Translations under genes and position numbers: made by a program
Notes under the pieces: generated by a model
The model's input: the letters and a program-made list of their open reading frames with translations, nothing else
Database searches by the model: none
Told to the model about the DNA's origin: nothing
Origin: Cyprinodon diabolis
Lineage: Eukaryota; Chordata; Actinopteri; Cyprinodontiformes; Cyprinodontidae
DNA length: 64,000 nucleotides
NCBI GenBank assembly: GCA_030533445.1
Contig: CM060082.1
Span: forward strand, 40,456,817 to 40,520,816
Direction: 5' to 3'
In this document: positions 35,557-47,454 of the stretch, in pieces
How positions within the stretch are numbered: position 1 is the stretch's first letter
How the letters are laid out: each line of letters begins with the position of its first letter

Positions 35557-37930
35557 AAAAACATGGGTTAACATTTCTCCATCTACTCCAAATGTATCTC
35601 AATACAAATATGAAATATAACTTTCAATTGCAAAGTGATCCACCATATAAATAACACCCTAAAGCATTTAATTTAAATTAAATGTTTAGGAATAACAAAA
35701 TTTGACATATAAATGCAGAGTAAAGTAATTACATGTAACCTGTGTATTGCAATTTTTTATTTTTTTTTTTTGCAATTGGATAACATCTTGAAATACCGCC
35801 ACCCCCCTAAAAAAAAAAAAAAAAAAAAAAATTAATATTCCTTTGATAAAGGTGGAAAATATTTCAACCTAGGGAGGATAGTGACGTTCCATTGAAATTT
35901 TAATGACCAGCAGAATTCAGAGCATGTATGTAGAAGAAGGGCTACCACTATAAAGAGGAGACACTTTTAGGACTGCAAAAAGTATTGATACCAGCTAAAA
36001 TGATAATGGAGTCAGTGTTATTAATTGTTCTACAGGGGGAGTTTCCAATAGATGGGAGGATTTTTTTTATGTCATAATGTTGAGGTGAAAAGTGAAACAG
36101 ACTCCAAGCTGCTGAAATACTTATATTTAAAATAGGAGTGAAAAGTTAAACCTTGTAGGTATTATTGCAACCAATATAAACCAGAACTTTCTTAACTACA
36201 AAAATTTTTTTTATAAAATCTTTAGTGAAATCCTGCTTTTATATAAAAGGAACAGCAGGAATCATTAAAAGATCCACTATTAACCCTTTAAGTCATTAAC
36301 AGAGCAAGAACAGGATCCCATCGGTCTCCAAGCCTGACATCCATATCCAACCTGCGTTAGGAACATTTCAGCTCATTTTTCTTCAATAAAACAACTATAT
36401 TTGTATGTAAAATTCAGGTTTTTCACCATTAAAAACATGTGGAATCGTTTTTTTGTTTGTTTATAACAAAATACCTTGTGTTCAAAAAAGCAAATACCCC
36501 CAAAAGATTGCTTTAAAATACATTAAACTGATTTTTTTTTTCTGTACATATGGTTTTCTGCAATAATCAGACTTTGTAGAAACCTCTGAGTAACCAGGGA
36601 CATTCTGTCTGCTTCCTAAGGGGTCTTAATGAAATAATTAAATACTATGCTCATTAGTTTACATACTCTCAGAGTTAATATATTTTGACACTTTGTTTTT
36701 TTAGAAAATGTTTATTAATACAAAGAGACTCTTATTTGCAGTGTCACAGAGCCTTTTAGAATTAAATATCAGATTTTCTTCTCAGAAACTCACCTTTAAA
36801 TGACTGAACAGCTGATTCTCTGCCAGCAGAGGGCAGCATCACTCTTCTACCTGATGATTAAATTAGTTTTTTATTGAGTAGCTCTTACTTTTTCTTGTAT
36901 ATCTTATTCTTTGCTGTTTTTATTGAGATGATCGCCTCAGAAATCAGGTTTTCATTCTTTAAGAGTTTCAAATTGGACTAAAGGGGTTTTTCCCCTTCCG
37001 TATTTTCAATTTTAGTTTTAGGAAAACAATGACAAGTTAATTCACTGTGAGCATAGTTTGATAAACAAACCAATAAGGTAAAAATATGCATAAATAAAAA
37101 AGGGGGGAAAAAATAATACTAGTTTACATGATAAAAAAAATTCAGCTGATATATCAAAAGACAAGTGAAAGTTGGATAGAAACCAGTTTGAAATGCTCTA
37201 AAAGTTGCTCCATACAGTATAGAACTGCTGAGGTCAACCTGATGCATCAAGTCTCATTTTTTCAATGAGCAACATTACTAATAATTCCCTGAGCCAAGAT
37301 TCAAATTAAGGTGGAACATCAGATTTCCACCATTTAGCTTTAGGCGATCACTGTAGTCACATTATGACCCAATTCTAAAAGGAGCTGTTCTAGTTCAGGG
37401 TGGATAGTTATTTAGATGCATAGGAGTACTGTAGAAATATTGAATACCAGGAACCCTGGATGCTTAGGCTGTGCTAAGTTGGTGCTGTCTGGGATCTTCT
37501 ATCTGCCACAGAGGTGACGCTTGTGGGAAGATTTTATTTAACGTTACTTTGAAATGGTGCAATCTGAACAACTTTATAACAGAAGTCTACACGGCAAAAA
37601 TTATTAATTATAAAAAATAAGTATAAGTAAACTTTAAAAAAAAAAAAAAAAAGTGTATTGATCCTTTTATAAGCAGAAAATGGGACGATCTGTCAACAGA
37701 ATTTGTGTTTGTTTTGCCTTTAAAGCTGTACTCGAGTTGAGGTGGTATCACCCTTCTCAAAAAATTATTTTCTAAATCTTCTCCCTTCTTAAATGACCAT
37801 TCCCCCATACCATTTTTTATTATTTAACAGTTTATTAAATTTATTTTATAATGTCATTTTATTACCGAATGTAAAATTTCTACTAAACTATACATTTCTA
37901 TATTTCATATATATATATGCAATAATATTG
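34824..37930. other. AT-rich intergenic DNA after wac
   Basis: No gene found. Contents: a partial hAT-like end near 34894-34980 (GTAGGGCTGAGTAATATAGC), a TA microsatellite at 35509-35545, and A-runs at 35810-35830 and 37637-37652. Confidence 0.45.
35509..35545. repeat. (TA)n microsatellite
   Basis: About 18 uninterrupted AT units following an A-run. Likely variable in length between individuals. Confidence 0.9.
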
Positions 37931-37932
37931 TA

Positions 37933-38290
37933 ACCTGACTCTGCCAGATGGATTTGCTCCGCATATCCATCTGGAAACCTTCCGTTGAAGTAATTTTGGG
38001 AAGGGGCGAAAATACTGGTTAGCTGATTGGCCTATGTTGGTGATAGACGGGCCAAATAAACCAATCAGATCAACAAAGCATATGACGTACTAACAGAGCG
38101 ACGACAAAGAAGAGCCAATTGATAAACTCTTGCCGAAACCAGTCAGGAGAAGAGCAAAAACATCTTTTCCTCTGAGAAAAGCCTCCAGAGCAGTGTTTTG
38201 CTCTTCTTTCAGTGAATTAATTTTTTTCTGATTTCTATTGTTCAAATTGCAGTTTTTTAAGTTGAACTGCACTGTTCCCAAACTATGATT
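37933..38290 (-). pseudogene. RecQ-helicase-like fragment in a dispersed repeat (copy 1)
   Basis: On the - strand the frame reads LKEEQNTALEAFLRGKDVFA, LLLTGFGKSLS. This corresponds to the Q/0 region and Walker A motif of RecQ-type helicases (usual LPTGFGKS); here the proline is Leu. The + strand left end, CCTGACTCTGCCAGATGGAT, matches the left end of the element at 41283-41824. The right half is missing. Confidence 0.55.
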
Positions 38291-38339
38291 AACAACAATT
38301 TTTATTGGTCAATGTGTGCATCGGTTTGTATTGGGCTTG

Positions 38340-38600
38340 AAGTTAAAAAGTTCAAATCAATCCTTCTTAAAATAAGTGTGTTTTCCCTTGATTTGAGCAG
38401 ATAAGTGTGACAATTTACCAATGACAAAATATGTTTTATGCTTAATGTGAGAAAAACAAACATCAACATCGTCTTATTTCCAGTCCATAATATCTAATTA
38501 TCTTATTTTTTGGGCAGAAACGCTAATTTCATGGTCTGATTATCTAATTTACCTACTCAAATTGAATGAAAACACATTGATTTTATACATTTTAATTTAT
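38340..38600. repeat. Dispersed AT-rich repeat with CTTATTT / TCAAGTAAAT motifs
   Basis: It has blocks such as TTTCCCTTGATTTGAGCAGA and ATCTAATTTACCTACTCAAA. Diverged copies recur at about 39060-39540, 43490-43760 and 52880-53130. These are non-coding, AT-rich and widely copied. Confidence 0.5.
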
Positions 38601-38754
38601 TTTTACATTCGTTTTTTAATAGCAAAAGAAACAGTACTTACTAAAGTGAAAGAACTACTTCCTGTTTCCGTTATTGTTTATAAAGTTACTCAAGTAAATG
38701 TTAACAGAGTAAAGTAACTTGTTACTACCCTCCTCTGGATTTGTGTATTCACCC

Positions 38755-39065
38755 TGGAACAAAAGATAAAGATGGCTGACGCTGGCAAGAAGGCGTCATT
38801 ATCCAAAGTGAAATTCGTCCTGTACCAGCATGGGCTGAGAGGCCACTCAGAGGGGGAAGAAGTCGTAAGATTAAAAAGGAAAAGCCCAGATTAAATATGC
38901 AAACACACATAAAAACAGAGACCTGAAAAACTGGAAGGATGTCTTGTGGTCTGATGATATAAAATTAAAGCATTTGGCCGAAAAACAGGAACGCCATTCT
39001 CACTGTGACGTACGGTGGTGGCAGCATCATGGTGTGTTGCTGCATGTATTGGAGGAGAACTCAAA
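38755..39065 (+). pseudogene. Tc1-like transposase relic
   Basis: Frames on the + strand, with stops and shifts between them, give LYQHGLRGHS, NRDLKNWKDVLWSDDIKL and GGGSIMVCC. These match the Tc1 order: a GLRG block, W-x-x-V-L-W-S-D-E (first catalytic Asp region) and GGGSIMVWG. The rest of the DDE region and both terminal repeats are not visible. It is an old fragment. Confidence 0.55.
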
Positions 39066-39778
39066 TGGGAAGGTTGTTATTTCATCTTAACTCAAGAGTC
39101 GTGAATTAACAGATTGTTCATCTAAGTAGACTTTACCCCTTAGAGCAGTTAAATGACCTAAAATCAGTGAATTTGAGCAGGTAAATAAGATGATCTACCA
39201 ATGGAAGGAATATTTCTGCTTTATTATCACTAGAAATAAGATGGAAGAGTTGTTTTTGTTCTTATTTTAAACAAAAATAATCTTATCTAATTTCCTAATT
39301 GTCTTACCTACCTCCTCAGATCAGGGGAAACTGCCCTTATTTGGATGTGAATTTTCGCAGCAAAGTCACACTAAAACTAAAAATCTGTCAATTTCTCTAG
39401 AAATAAATGCATCTTCCTTGATTTAAGCAGGTAAGTAAAAAACACCAAAGCAATAAGATAATTTTAATTCTAAATTTAAAAAACCAGCTCCGTTATCATG
39501 TCTCAGTGCATAATATCTAATAATCCTACATTAATCCATTAACTGTCACGTCTTTAAGACTCTTTCAAATGTGCAGATTCATAGTTTCACAGTTTTATAG
39601 ACCATCCCAAGGGTTAAAGAGCAGCAGCTGATTTAATTAATGCTTTTTCAGGTGTTCCAAAATTGTTCTTGGTGATTTCAGTGCGGCTAATTAACGAGGT
39701 AAAGGGCAGAAACACTATAATTAATCTGCTTACATTCAGGGCAAACACACCGATTTTAGGAAATATATATTTAATTTT

Positions 39779-40125
39779 AGTGTTGCGCCGATACCTGGCT
39801 GTGTAATATTGACCGATACCGATACCATCTGTTTGAAATTTATGTGTGTGAATATATGAAGAACTGCAAACTACTTGGATGTTAAATAATTGCCATCATG
39901 GCTTTGTCAAGCTGCTGCCTACCTTTGTGAAGCAGGAAAAAGACTAATACAAAGTGCATCCAGTAGAACTTTTTATTGCCTACCTGGAATGGGTGACAAT
40001 AGTTCAATAAACTTTTGACTCTCAAAATGATGTTGGTGTCCTATTTGTTGGTACTGGCCGATACTGATACCACCATTTTAGTGCTGGATCGGGGCCCCGC
40101 CTGATACTGGTATCGATGCAACACT
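39779..40125. mobile_element. MITE with CAACACT-type ends
   Basis: Ends AGTGTTGCGCCGATACC and the inverse of GGTATCGATGCAACACT pair over about 17 bases. GATACCGATACC repeats near the left are answered by GGTACTGGCCGATACTGATA on the right. The flanks do not give a convincing duplication. Confidence 0.55.
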
Positions 40126-40191
40126 GCTTATTTTTACATCAGCTTTTTAAATTTGAAGTGGCTTTGGGAAAACAGAGTCTACCGTAATTTT

Positions 40192-41193
40192 CGGACTATA
40201 AGCCGCGACTTTTTCCCCATTTTTCGACCTTGCGGCTTATATAACCAGAGATGGCAAAAGTACTCACTTTCCGTACTTGAGTAAAAGTACAGATACTTGT
40301 GTTAAAAAATACTCTGGTAAAAGTGGAAGTACTGATTAAACTTCTTTACTCAAGTAAAAGTAACAAAGTACAGGCTTGTAAATTTACTTAAAGTATAAAA
40401 GTAAAAGTAGAAACCACTTTTTTCATGCCGTTGCCTACATTTTAAATGGATGTCTGCCAATAGGACTAGATCTCCGTTGTGTTCATTTTCAATCATCTCG
40501 TCGTCCATGCTACTATGCTAACGCCACCGCCACCAAGCTGCAATGATTTGCCGCGAATGAATACCGCCGAATCTGTCGATTCATCTTGTAGTGGTGCGTC
40601 AAATGCAACGTAGATTCCCATCCAATTAGACTGAATTTGGTATTGATGACTTGAAAAATAATAACGGTAACTCCATTAAATTGATTCAAAACTAAAGTAA
40701 CGAGCCAATTTTTAAAAATGTAAGGAGTAGAAAGTACAGATATTTGTGTAAAAATGTAAGGAGTAGAAGTAAAAAGTCGCCATAAAAATAAGTAGTAAAG
40801 TAAAGTAAAAATATCAGAAAAATCTACTTGAGTACAGTAACGAAGTATTTGTACTTTGTTGAAATGCATATGATTCAGCTTTTAAGTTAAAGGCTGTCAA
40901 TTTGGCAGTAAACGAAGGAAATAGAAACCTTGGAATCAACAAGTCAATGGTGAGACGTTGGAAACGCCAGCAGGAAACATTGTCTCAATTCAATTGTGTT
41001 AAAATGTTAATAAATAGGAGCTTCCCCAAACATTTGCCTTTTTACCGACAATCCTCTCTGTGCACTAACCATATGGTAATTAAACATTAAAAACCTGCGG
41101 CTTATAGTCCGGTGCGGCTTGTATATGTACAAATCATGCAATTTAGCTTCTGCTGCTTATATTCAAGTGCGGCTTATAGTCCGAAAATTACGG
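40192..41193 (+). mobile_element. Pogo-family element with N-terminal transposase relic and a nested insertion
   Basis: TA dinucleotides flank perfect 25-base terminal inverted repeats that begin CCGTAATTTTCGGACTATAA. At about 40878-40995 the + strand reads AFKLKAVNLAVNEGNRNLGI, NKSMVRRWKRQQETLSQ, a helix-turn-helix start of a pogo-like transposase. The catalytic domain is deleted. A second, hAT-like repeat is inserted at about 40246-40860. The terminal repeat is shared with the fragment ending at 15269. Confidence 0.75.
40246..40860. mobile_element. hAT-like repeat nested in the pogo element
   Basis: It starts CAGAGATGGCAAAAGTACTC and is full of ACTTGAGTAAAAGTA-type blocks. Near the right end AGTACAGTAACGAAGTATTT appears in the orientation expected of the other end. 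The last bases of the right terminus seem to be lost, so a duplication cannot be checked. Confidence 0.5.
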
Positions 41194-41282
41194 TATGTTT
41201 GCATTGGGTTTTTGCCTCCAGTTAATTAATGAAGTAAAGAAGAACTGGAGGAAAAGTTGGATACAGCAGGGCCGGTCCAAGG

Positions 41283-41824
41283 TGACCTGACTCCGCCAGA
41301 TGGATTTGCTCCGCATATCCATCTGGAAACCTTCCGTTCCAGTAATTTTGGGAAGGGGCGAAAATACTGGTTAGCTGATTGGCCTATGTTGGTGATAGAC
41401 GGACCAAATAAACCAATCAGATCAACGAAGCATATGACATACTAACAGAGCGACGACGAAAACACAACCACAAGCCAGGCTACTCTTGCCGAAACCAGTC
41501 GGGAGAAGAGCAAAAACATCTTTTCCTCTGAGAAAAGCCTCCAGAGCAGTGTTTTGCTCTTCTTTCAGTGAAGAAATACTCTGTAATTCCTATAAAACTT
41601 GCTCGATAGCCACGCTAACGCTAGTTTCATCGGCTGAAGCCGCCATGTTCTTTGGACTGAACTGTCGCGCTTCTCGATGCGTCACACCTCAACCGGCCTC
41701 AAAGCCAACGCTGATTGGACGTTCGTTTGGTGAACAGCTCCAAATTTTCTTCAACAGAGTCTCCAGACTGATTAGCGAGTGAAACCTTGAAAGCCCGCGA
41801 GTTTAGGATGGTCTCACGAGGCTA
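41283..41824 (-). mobile_element. Non-autonomous element carrying a RecQ-like Walker A fragment (copy 2)
   Basis: A perfect 9-base repeat, GGTCCAAGG, lies at 41274-41282 and 41825-41833, consistent with a target-site duplication. Within it the - strand reads SLKEEQNTALEAFLRGKDVF and ALLPTGFGKS, an intact Walker A with the proline kept. The frame then leaves the family. The left part is nearly identical to 37933-38290. Terminal inverted repeats are short at best (about TAGCCT). Confidence 0.6.
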
Positions 41825-42683
41825 GGTCCAAGGCACAGTGAACTTTAACCGGCAGATTAGACTTCTGCAACCACACGCATCAAATGTCGGTCGGGTTTGG
41901 TCGCGAACCGGTTTTGCTGGTATGCTTCTGCACCGTCTGTCTGGAATTTCTAGGGACGCACAGCAGTTTCCCGCCAAAGCGCAAGGGGGAGCCTATTCGA
42001 GAACTCGTGAGAACTTCGGCAGATGGTCACGAGAACTTTGGCGGCGCCACCGGGAGTGTTTATCTTCCAAAACAACAATGGCGTGTCTGTAAAGTATCAC
42101 AGTCATGGAGATGGATTTAGAGCTGCTAGACATCGAAGATGAACAGGTTCTGTTAATAGAACTGGCAACAAAACCGATTAACCTTTCGTCGTAGTTGTTC
42201 GACGGCACCGAATCTAGAAGGACGACCACACAGACAGCCGGAAAGGCGTACCAATGACCAATCGCAGCTGCTTTTTGTCAGCGCACTTCCGCTTCTGGTC
42301 TGTGCAGATTTGCGACCGTCTGGCGTGTAGTCAGGATCAAACTGCATTTAATTATGCATGAACAATAAGTTATACATCAAAAACTGATTTTGGGTCAGAT
42401 GAGGAAGTAACACCATAAACGTCTCTGAGACAAACTTATCTTCAGAGAACAATCTTATTTTTTGCACATTGCTGCTGCTGATGGAAACCATGACATTTAT
42501 ACTGTAAATAAGCTTCATACTAGTTTATTTTTGGACTTTCAGTCAGACCGGATGATGCATACCAATAGAGGGGTGTGAATGATTGGATCATTGGATGGTT
42601 GAGTGGAGCAATAACAGCAGAAATAAAAGACCCCTAAACATTTTTTCCTGCTCTTCTTTTGGTTCAGTTATTCATTTTGTGTT

Positions 42684-43100
42684 GTGTCTTTTTATTGCTC
42701 AGCCTCTAGTTGTCGATTGAGCAAAGATCTGCTGAGGAAACGGTCAAAGAGCAAAGCGGGTGCCGTCGACCGCCTGACGACTGCAGTACGCAGATCCTTT
42801 AACCAACTCTTGAACATCAAAGCTGGGGAGGAAGGGGGGAGAGATCCTTCTCTGCATACTCAGTGAAACTGAACATTTCCCTTTGTTACAGTCAGGAGGG
42901 TAAACTACATCATGCAGGACGGAGACAGCCTGCCTGTCTGCGTCTCTTTGGAGACGCTGATATGGCTTCACTTCAAAGACAGGAGAGGAAGCAGAAGAGG
43001 AAGAAGCTTCCAAGGAGGCCCTTTCTGGTCCTGGACGCCCGCTTTCATCCACTCCTGTATGGAGATGATGCAGAGTTATGGGGCATAGCAGGACTATGAT
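42684..43100 (+). other. Unclassified coding-like stretch
   Basis: After a pyrimidine tract and CAG (about 42702) the + strand reads CRLSKDLLRKRSKSKAGAVD, RLTTAVRRSFNQLLNIKAGE and stops at 42867. A second pyrimidine tract and CAG end at about 42892. Beyond it another frame reads INYIMQ-like VNYIMQDGDSLPVCVSLETL. Both blocks are GC-richer than the flanks. Open frames also exist on the - strand. I do not recognise the product; it could be a decayed gene, a repeat, or chance. Confidence 0.2.
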
Positions 43101-43489
43101 GGTTAAAGGAGCTCTTAAAAATAAAAGCTTGACCTTTTTCCTCATTGCAACCATGAAGCAACAGAAGTGGAGCAGAGGGAGGGGGGCTTTGTTATGCAGA
43201 TTCCCCTCCGTCTGCAACAGGTAACACCTACAGCACCAAATGTGTGAAACCAGACGCAACCTGCAGGGAACGACCTCTGGCATGACACTCAGCCCTTATC
43301 CCCCTCAGCAGGAAAGGAAAAACACAGGCTGCTTTCTTCCTGTTGAAGATGGAGCCAGTCTTCCTCACTGTGGGCCATCTGATCTGATCTAATCTGATCA
43401 GGTTTATGAAACAAACATGAACTTTTGCAAAAAGGGAACTGAAACAAAGCTTTGCATTAAAATAACTTCCCTTTTAAACAGATCATACA

Positions 43490-43760
43490 CCGGAAAAACT
43501 ATCTAGAAATAAGTAAAAATGTCTTAAATTAAGTGTATTTACCTTTGATTTGAGTAGGTAAGTGAGATAATTTGCCAATAGAATAAGTATTTTTACTCTT
43601 AAAATAAGATAATTAGATAAAATCCACTTGAAATAAGACAATGCAATTGTGTTTTCTTATTTTAAATGTAAATTGTCTTGTTCCTTTGGCAAAATATCTC
43701 TTTTATCTCCTCAATTCAAGAACAAATGCACTTATTTTCAGAAAACATGATTTATCTATC
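43490..43760. repeat. Dispersed AT-rich repeat, further copy
   Basis: It contains TGATTTGAGTAGGTAAGTGA, ACTTGAAATAAGACAATG and TTATTTTAAATGTAAATTG, the same style of blocks as at 38340-38600. Non-coding. Confidence 0.5.
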
Positions 43761-44199
43761 TTTGCAGTATATACTGCAAAATAAAAGCACTAAATCTGCA
43801 CCTAAAGACAATTATATGATGAAATAATGACCATTAATACACTGTATGTGTATTAATTTGTTATAAATTTGGTTGTTTTTTTAAACCCATATGATAAACC
43901 CCAATGAGCATTTCATAACATCAATGTTTAAAAGGACCTTTTTATTACTTAGAAATTAGTTCAAAAAGAAATAAACTGCTGCAGTGAGTTTTGAGATCAC
44001 TGAGGATTAAATACTTGCAACACATGCAGATTAAATGCCTTAGAATCAATGGAAAAACTGCAATAAGTCATTTATCTGCTAAATAATTCTGAAATAATAT
44101 TTTTTTTTTTATAGAAAATTTTGTGAAATTCTGCTGTGGAAATATTTAATTACCGGCCCGTGATGTGACTGTTGAGAGGGGAAAAAACCTACATACGGT

Positions 44200-44886
44200 A
44201 TCACAGAGGTCTTAGTGGACCACGGTTTGGATCCAGACCTAACCTGATTTAAAACATTTATAAATTACCTTATTTTGTCCAACGACAGTGTCCAACTTTT
44301 CTTGCCCGCTTCTCCTGTTAATATGGTAATACGGAGCGTTCAGCACCAGGCAATACGTACAAACTATCCAATGTGCTGTCAGTCTAGGTTGCTGCTGCTG
44401 CTACTTTTAGACACAGCAGGCAAACCTGTGACAACCCGGGCGATGGGAAAGAAGAAGATGAGAAAAAGTGAAAGAAAGTGTGGACAACTGGAAGAACTGT
44501 GGTGAACTGGTGAAAGAAAAGTGAATTGGCGTGCTCAAAGATGACCCTGCACATTTAGGAGGATGTTTGGCTCAACCTGCTGCTGTGAAGCAGGATTCTC
44601 CACCATGAACAGAATCAAAAATAAATCTGGATCCAGGCTCAGAATGAGCACCTTGATATGTGCTTGAGAATGGCTTTGTCTCCATTTAAACCCAGGTTTA
44701 AAGCCTTAGAAAGGCTTTAAGTCAGTTCAGGTGTTTTATAAAATATGTGAATCAGGAAATTATCTATATACCAAACTGAATTATTGTTGTTCTCTACTTC
44801 AAAAAACTATTTTGGTTTTAAAATTGAAAAATGTTTGATAAATATATTATATATATATATATATATATAAATATATATATATTTAT

Positions 44887-44980
<94 letters not shown>

Positions 44981-45060
44981 CCTGCTTTTTATTTGTGTTA
45001 AATTCTGGTTGTTGATTTTCTTTTTTTGGACCCACTGATTTTGAATTGCTGACCCCTGCA
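44200..45060 (+). mobile_element. Deleted hAT transposon, second copy, interrupted by (TA)n
   Basis: At 44581-44667 the frame [20 protein letters not shown] then RMSTLICA and stop repeats the hAT C-terminal relic of 7840-8514. Flanking sequence, including TTGCTGCTGCTGCTACTTTT and CCCGGGCGATGGGAAAGAAG, also matches. The copy is split near its right end by a long TA microsatellite. Confidence 0.6.
44841..44979. repeat. Long (TA)n microsatellite
   Basis: About 140 bases of AT repeats with a few interruptions (AAATAT, ATTTATCA). The Ile-Tyr repeat frame read from it is an artefact. It can extrude cruciforms and is likely unstable. Confidence 0.9.
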
Positions 45061-47450
45061 GCATTAGAATGACCAAACTGTTATTGGTCAATCTGACCAC
45101 TAGATGTCAGTGTTTCGCCGCCAACAAGTCAGGACGGTCTTCAGCATCGCTGCTCACTGCTGCTTCTAAAGGGGCATTTCTAGAAATATATAGATGGAAA
45201 TTTAGACAGTTAAAAGTATCTGATCGTTTAACATCTAGTTTAATGACAACAACGGAATAAATTAATCATTTAAAATGATTCAGTTTCATTTCATTTAACA
45301 GAGATCCAGTCTCCAAATCATCTTATTATCTCGATAAACCCTGGATGTGGCATTTTGAACTCGTGTCTTCCACCTTTACTGCCCTCTGCACGGGATGTAA
45401 CAGCAGCCGTGGAGTGGCGCCTCGGTGGAATTGCACATAATTGCGGTAATTGCAGTGTCGCCTCCTTCGTTGCCTCAGGCGAGGATCATCATCCTGCTGT
45501 CTGGAAGGTGAGTAAGATCAGTTTATGGTGTGAATTTTGTTCCAATATTGTTGCAAACAAAGAACACCTTGTTGTAAATGAAAATAAGAAAAATAAAAAT
45601 GCAACTGTGAAAAAAAAATGTTGTTACATTTTTAAAAAGAAAATGTTTTGAGAAGATCTGTTTTGTTCCATTTTGTTTTTCAAAATTATATATTTATTTC
45701 ACATTTAATTCAAAACACATGTATTGTTCCAAACTAAATCTTTTTTTTAATTCTTTTTAAAACAGATTTTATATTTCTTTTATTTTTTTTCCAATTGTTT
45801 TATTCAGATTGAGTTTTAAGAATTACATTCTTTTCACTTTTCACTCTACTGGACTTGAAGTGAAGAGAACGGATCTGCAAAATGTAATTTAATAGAATGC
45901 AACTTGTATAAAGAAATCTAAAAAAAAAAAAAAGAGAGAGAAAAAAATCGATTTTTCATTAAATTCTTTTATCTCTTTATTGAACTTGTTTAAATGTTCA
46001 ATAAAAAAAAAATCTTTGCGTGCAAAAATTATGGAATGAAATTCACTCCATAGCCTGTGTAGCTCATACTGCATATGGGGTCAAATAACTGGTAGGATAA
46101 TTTTGAATAATATTTGTATGATATATATTTGTGATTTCTGTTAGTTTTTGTTGTTGTTAACTTATAGATATGTGTGGATTAGAAACTTGTCTGTCAAAAT
46201 ACAAGCTTAGAAGAAAATAGAGTTCCAACTTTACAAAATTGCAAGCCTGGATCATTAATTCACAAATACAAATCACCTTTTTCAAATATGACTCATATAT
46301 TTACAAGTACAAATTCATACTTTTAAGTTAGTGTTTTCCTACTTGCAGATTTGTGAATTTCCACTTTTATTGTTGCAAAGATTAAGTTCTGATTTTCCTG
46401 ATATTATCAACATGAATTACTTCGTTTATAAATCCAGACATCTATGCATTCTTTTTTATTGACAGTTATCTGACCCATACAGACCTCTCCTTCCTTTGTT
46501 TTGTATTGCTACTCAGTGAAGGGTAATTGTGCGCGTTCTGAGCGCGCGCGCTTGTGGGTGTGTGCGCGCGTGTGTCGCCTGGGTGGCGCCATGCGCTTTT
46601 TGGATCGCTAATTTCCCTGAGCGGCTGTCCGCTCCTCCCAGCAGAGGCAGGCAGCGGTGTGTCAGCCTGAAGGAAGGCGACTCAGCAAGGCGTCAGCCTG
46701 GCTGCGGGGCCGATGACGCTGCAGGTAGCCGCTGCTGCGGGACACCTTGACCTGACGTCAGTCTAGAGATTTAAGGTTACATCGTTTAATCTTCTCTGCG
46801 CTAATAATTTATAATTACTCAGCGAAATATAAAAAATGAATAGTAAAAAAAACACAAACAAACTGTGATATATGGAGAACTAGAGAGTAAACAGAAATAC
46901 TAATGATTACGTCAGTGTTTGTGTAAATTATAAGGTCACATAAGTGAGTACCGCGCGGGCCAATGATGACATATGGAACGTGCTATTATGGAAACAGGAC
47001 TATGAATGAAAGGTGGAAGAGTTTAATGGATCAAGTGTGAATGTAAGAAGCAGAGAAGGACCGGAAGTTAGATCAAATGATTTAGAAAATAAAAGGTTAA
47101 CGATAAAAGGACAATAAAAATTGACATCTTGCCACTAAAATTAAGTTATGGACAAAAATGTGTGAAAATATAATTTAAGATGTGGTTAAAATATATATAT
47201 TTCAAATAAACAACAAATGCATTGATCATTTAATATCTGCATTGCCAGTAACTGCTTGTTCCAGCAAAGTTTTGGTTGATGTTGTTGTCGTCAGTGGAGA
47301 CACAAAAGTACCAAAACAACCTGCAAACACAAACATCCTCAGCTGAAGACAATTAGAGAAATAAATCAACCTAACAATTATTGCTCACTGTGTAAGGGTT
47401 CCCAGAATATACCAGAATAAACCTAAATGATTCATTTCTGCGATTTTATT
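45060..47450. other. Intergenic DNA upstream of bambi
   Basis: No supported gene. There is a GC-richer segment at 45355-45510 ending in a strong donor-like GGAAG/GTGAGTAAG. A CpG- and GCGC-rich patch at 46525-46760 contains alternating GCGCGC and GTGTGTGCGC. Either could belong to an unannotated 5' exon or CpG island. Confidence 0.35.
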
Positions 47451-47454
47451 GGCA

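Noticed and set aside
42744..43283. 179-codon - strand open frame
   Set aside because: No recognisable motif and composition changes along it. It overlaps the equally uncertain + strand blocks, so I left it as unclassified rather than call a gene.
44807..45100. Frame with a long Ile-Tyr repeat
   Set aside because: It is a translation of the (TA)n microsatellite.
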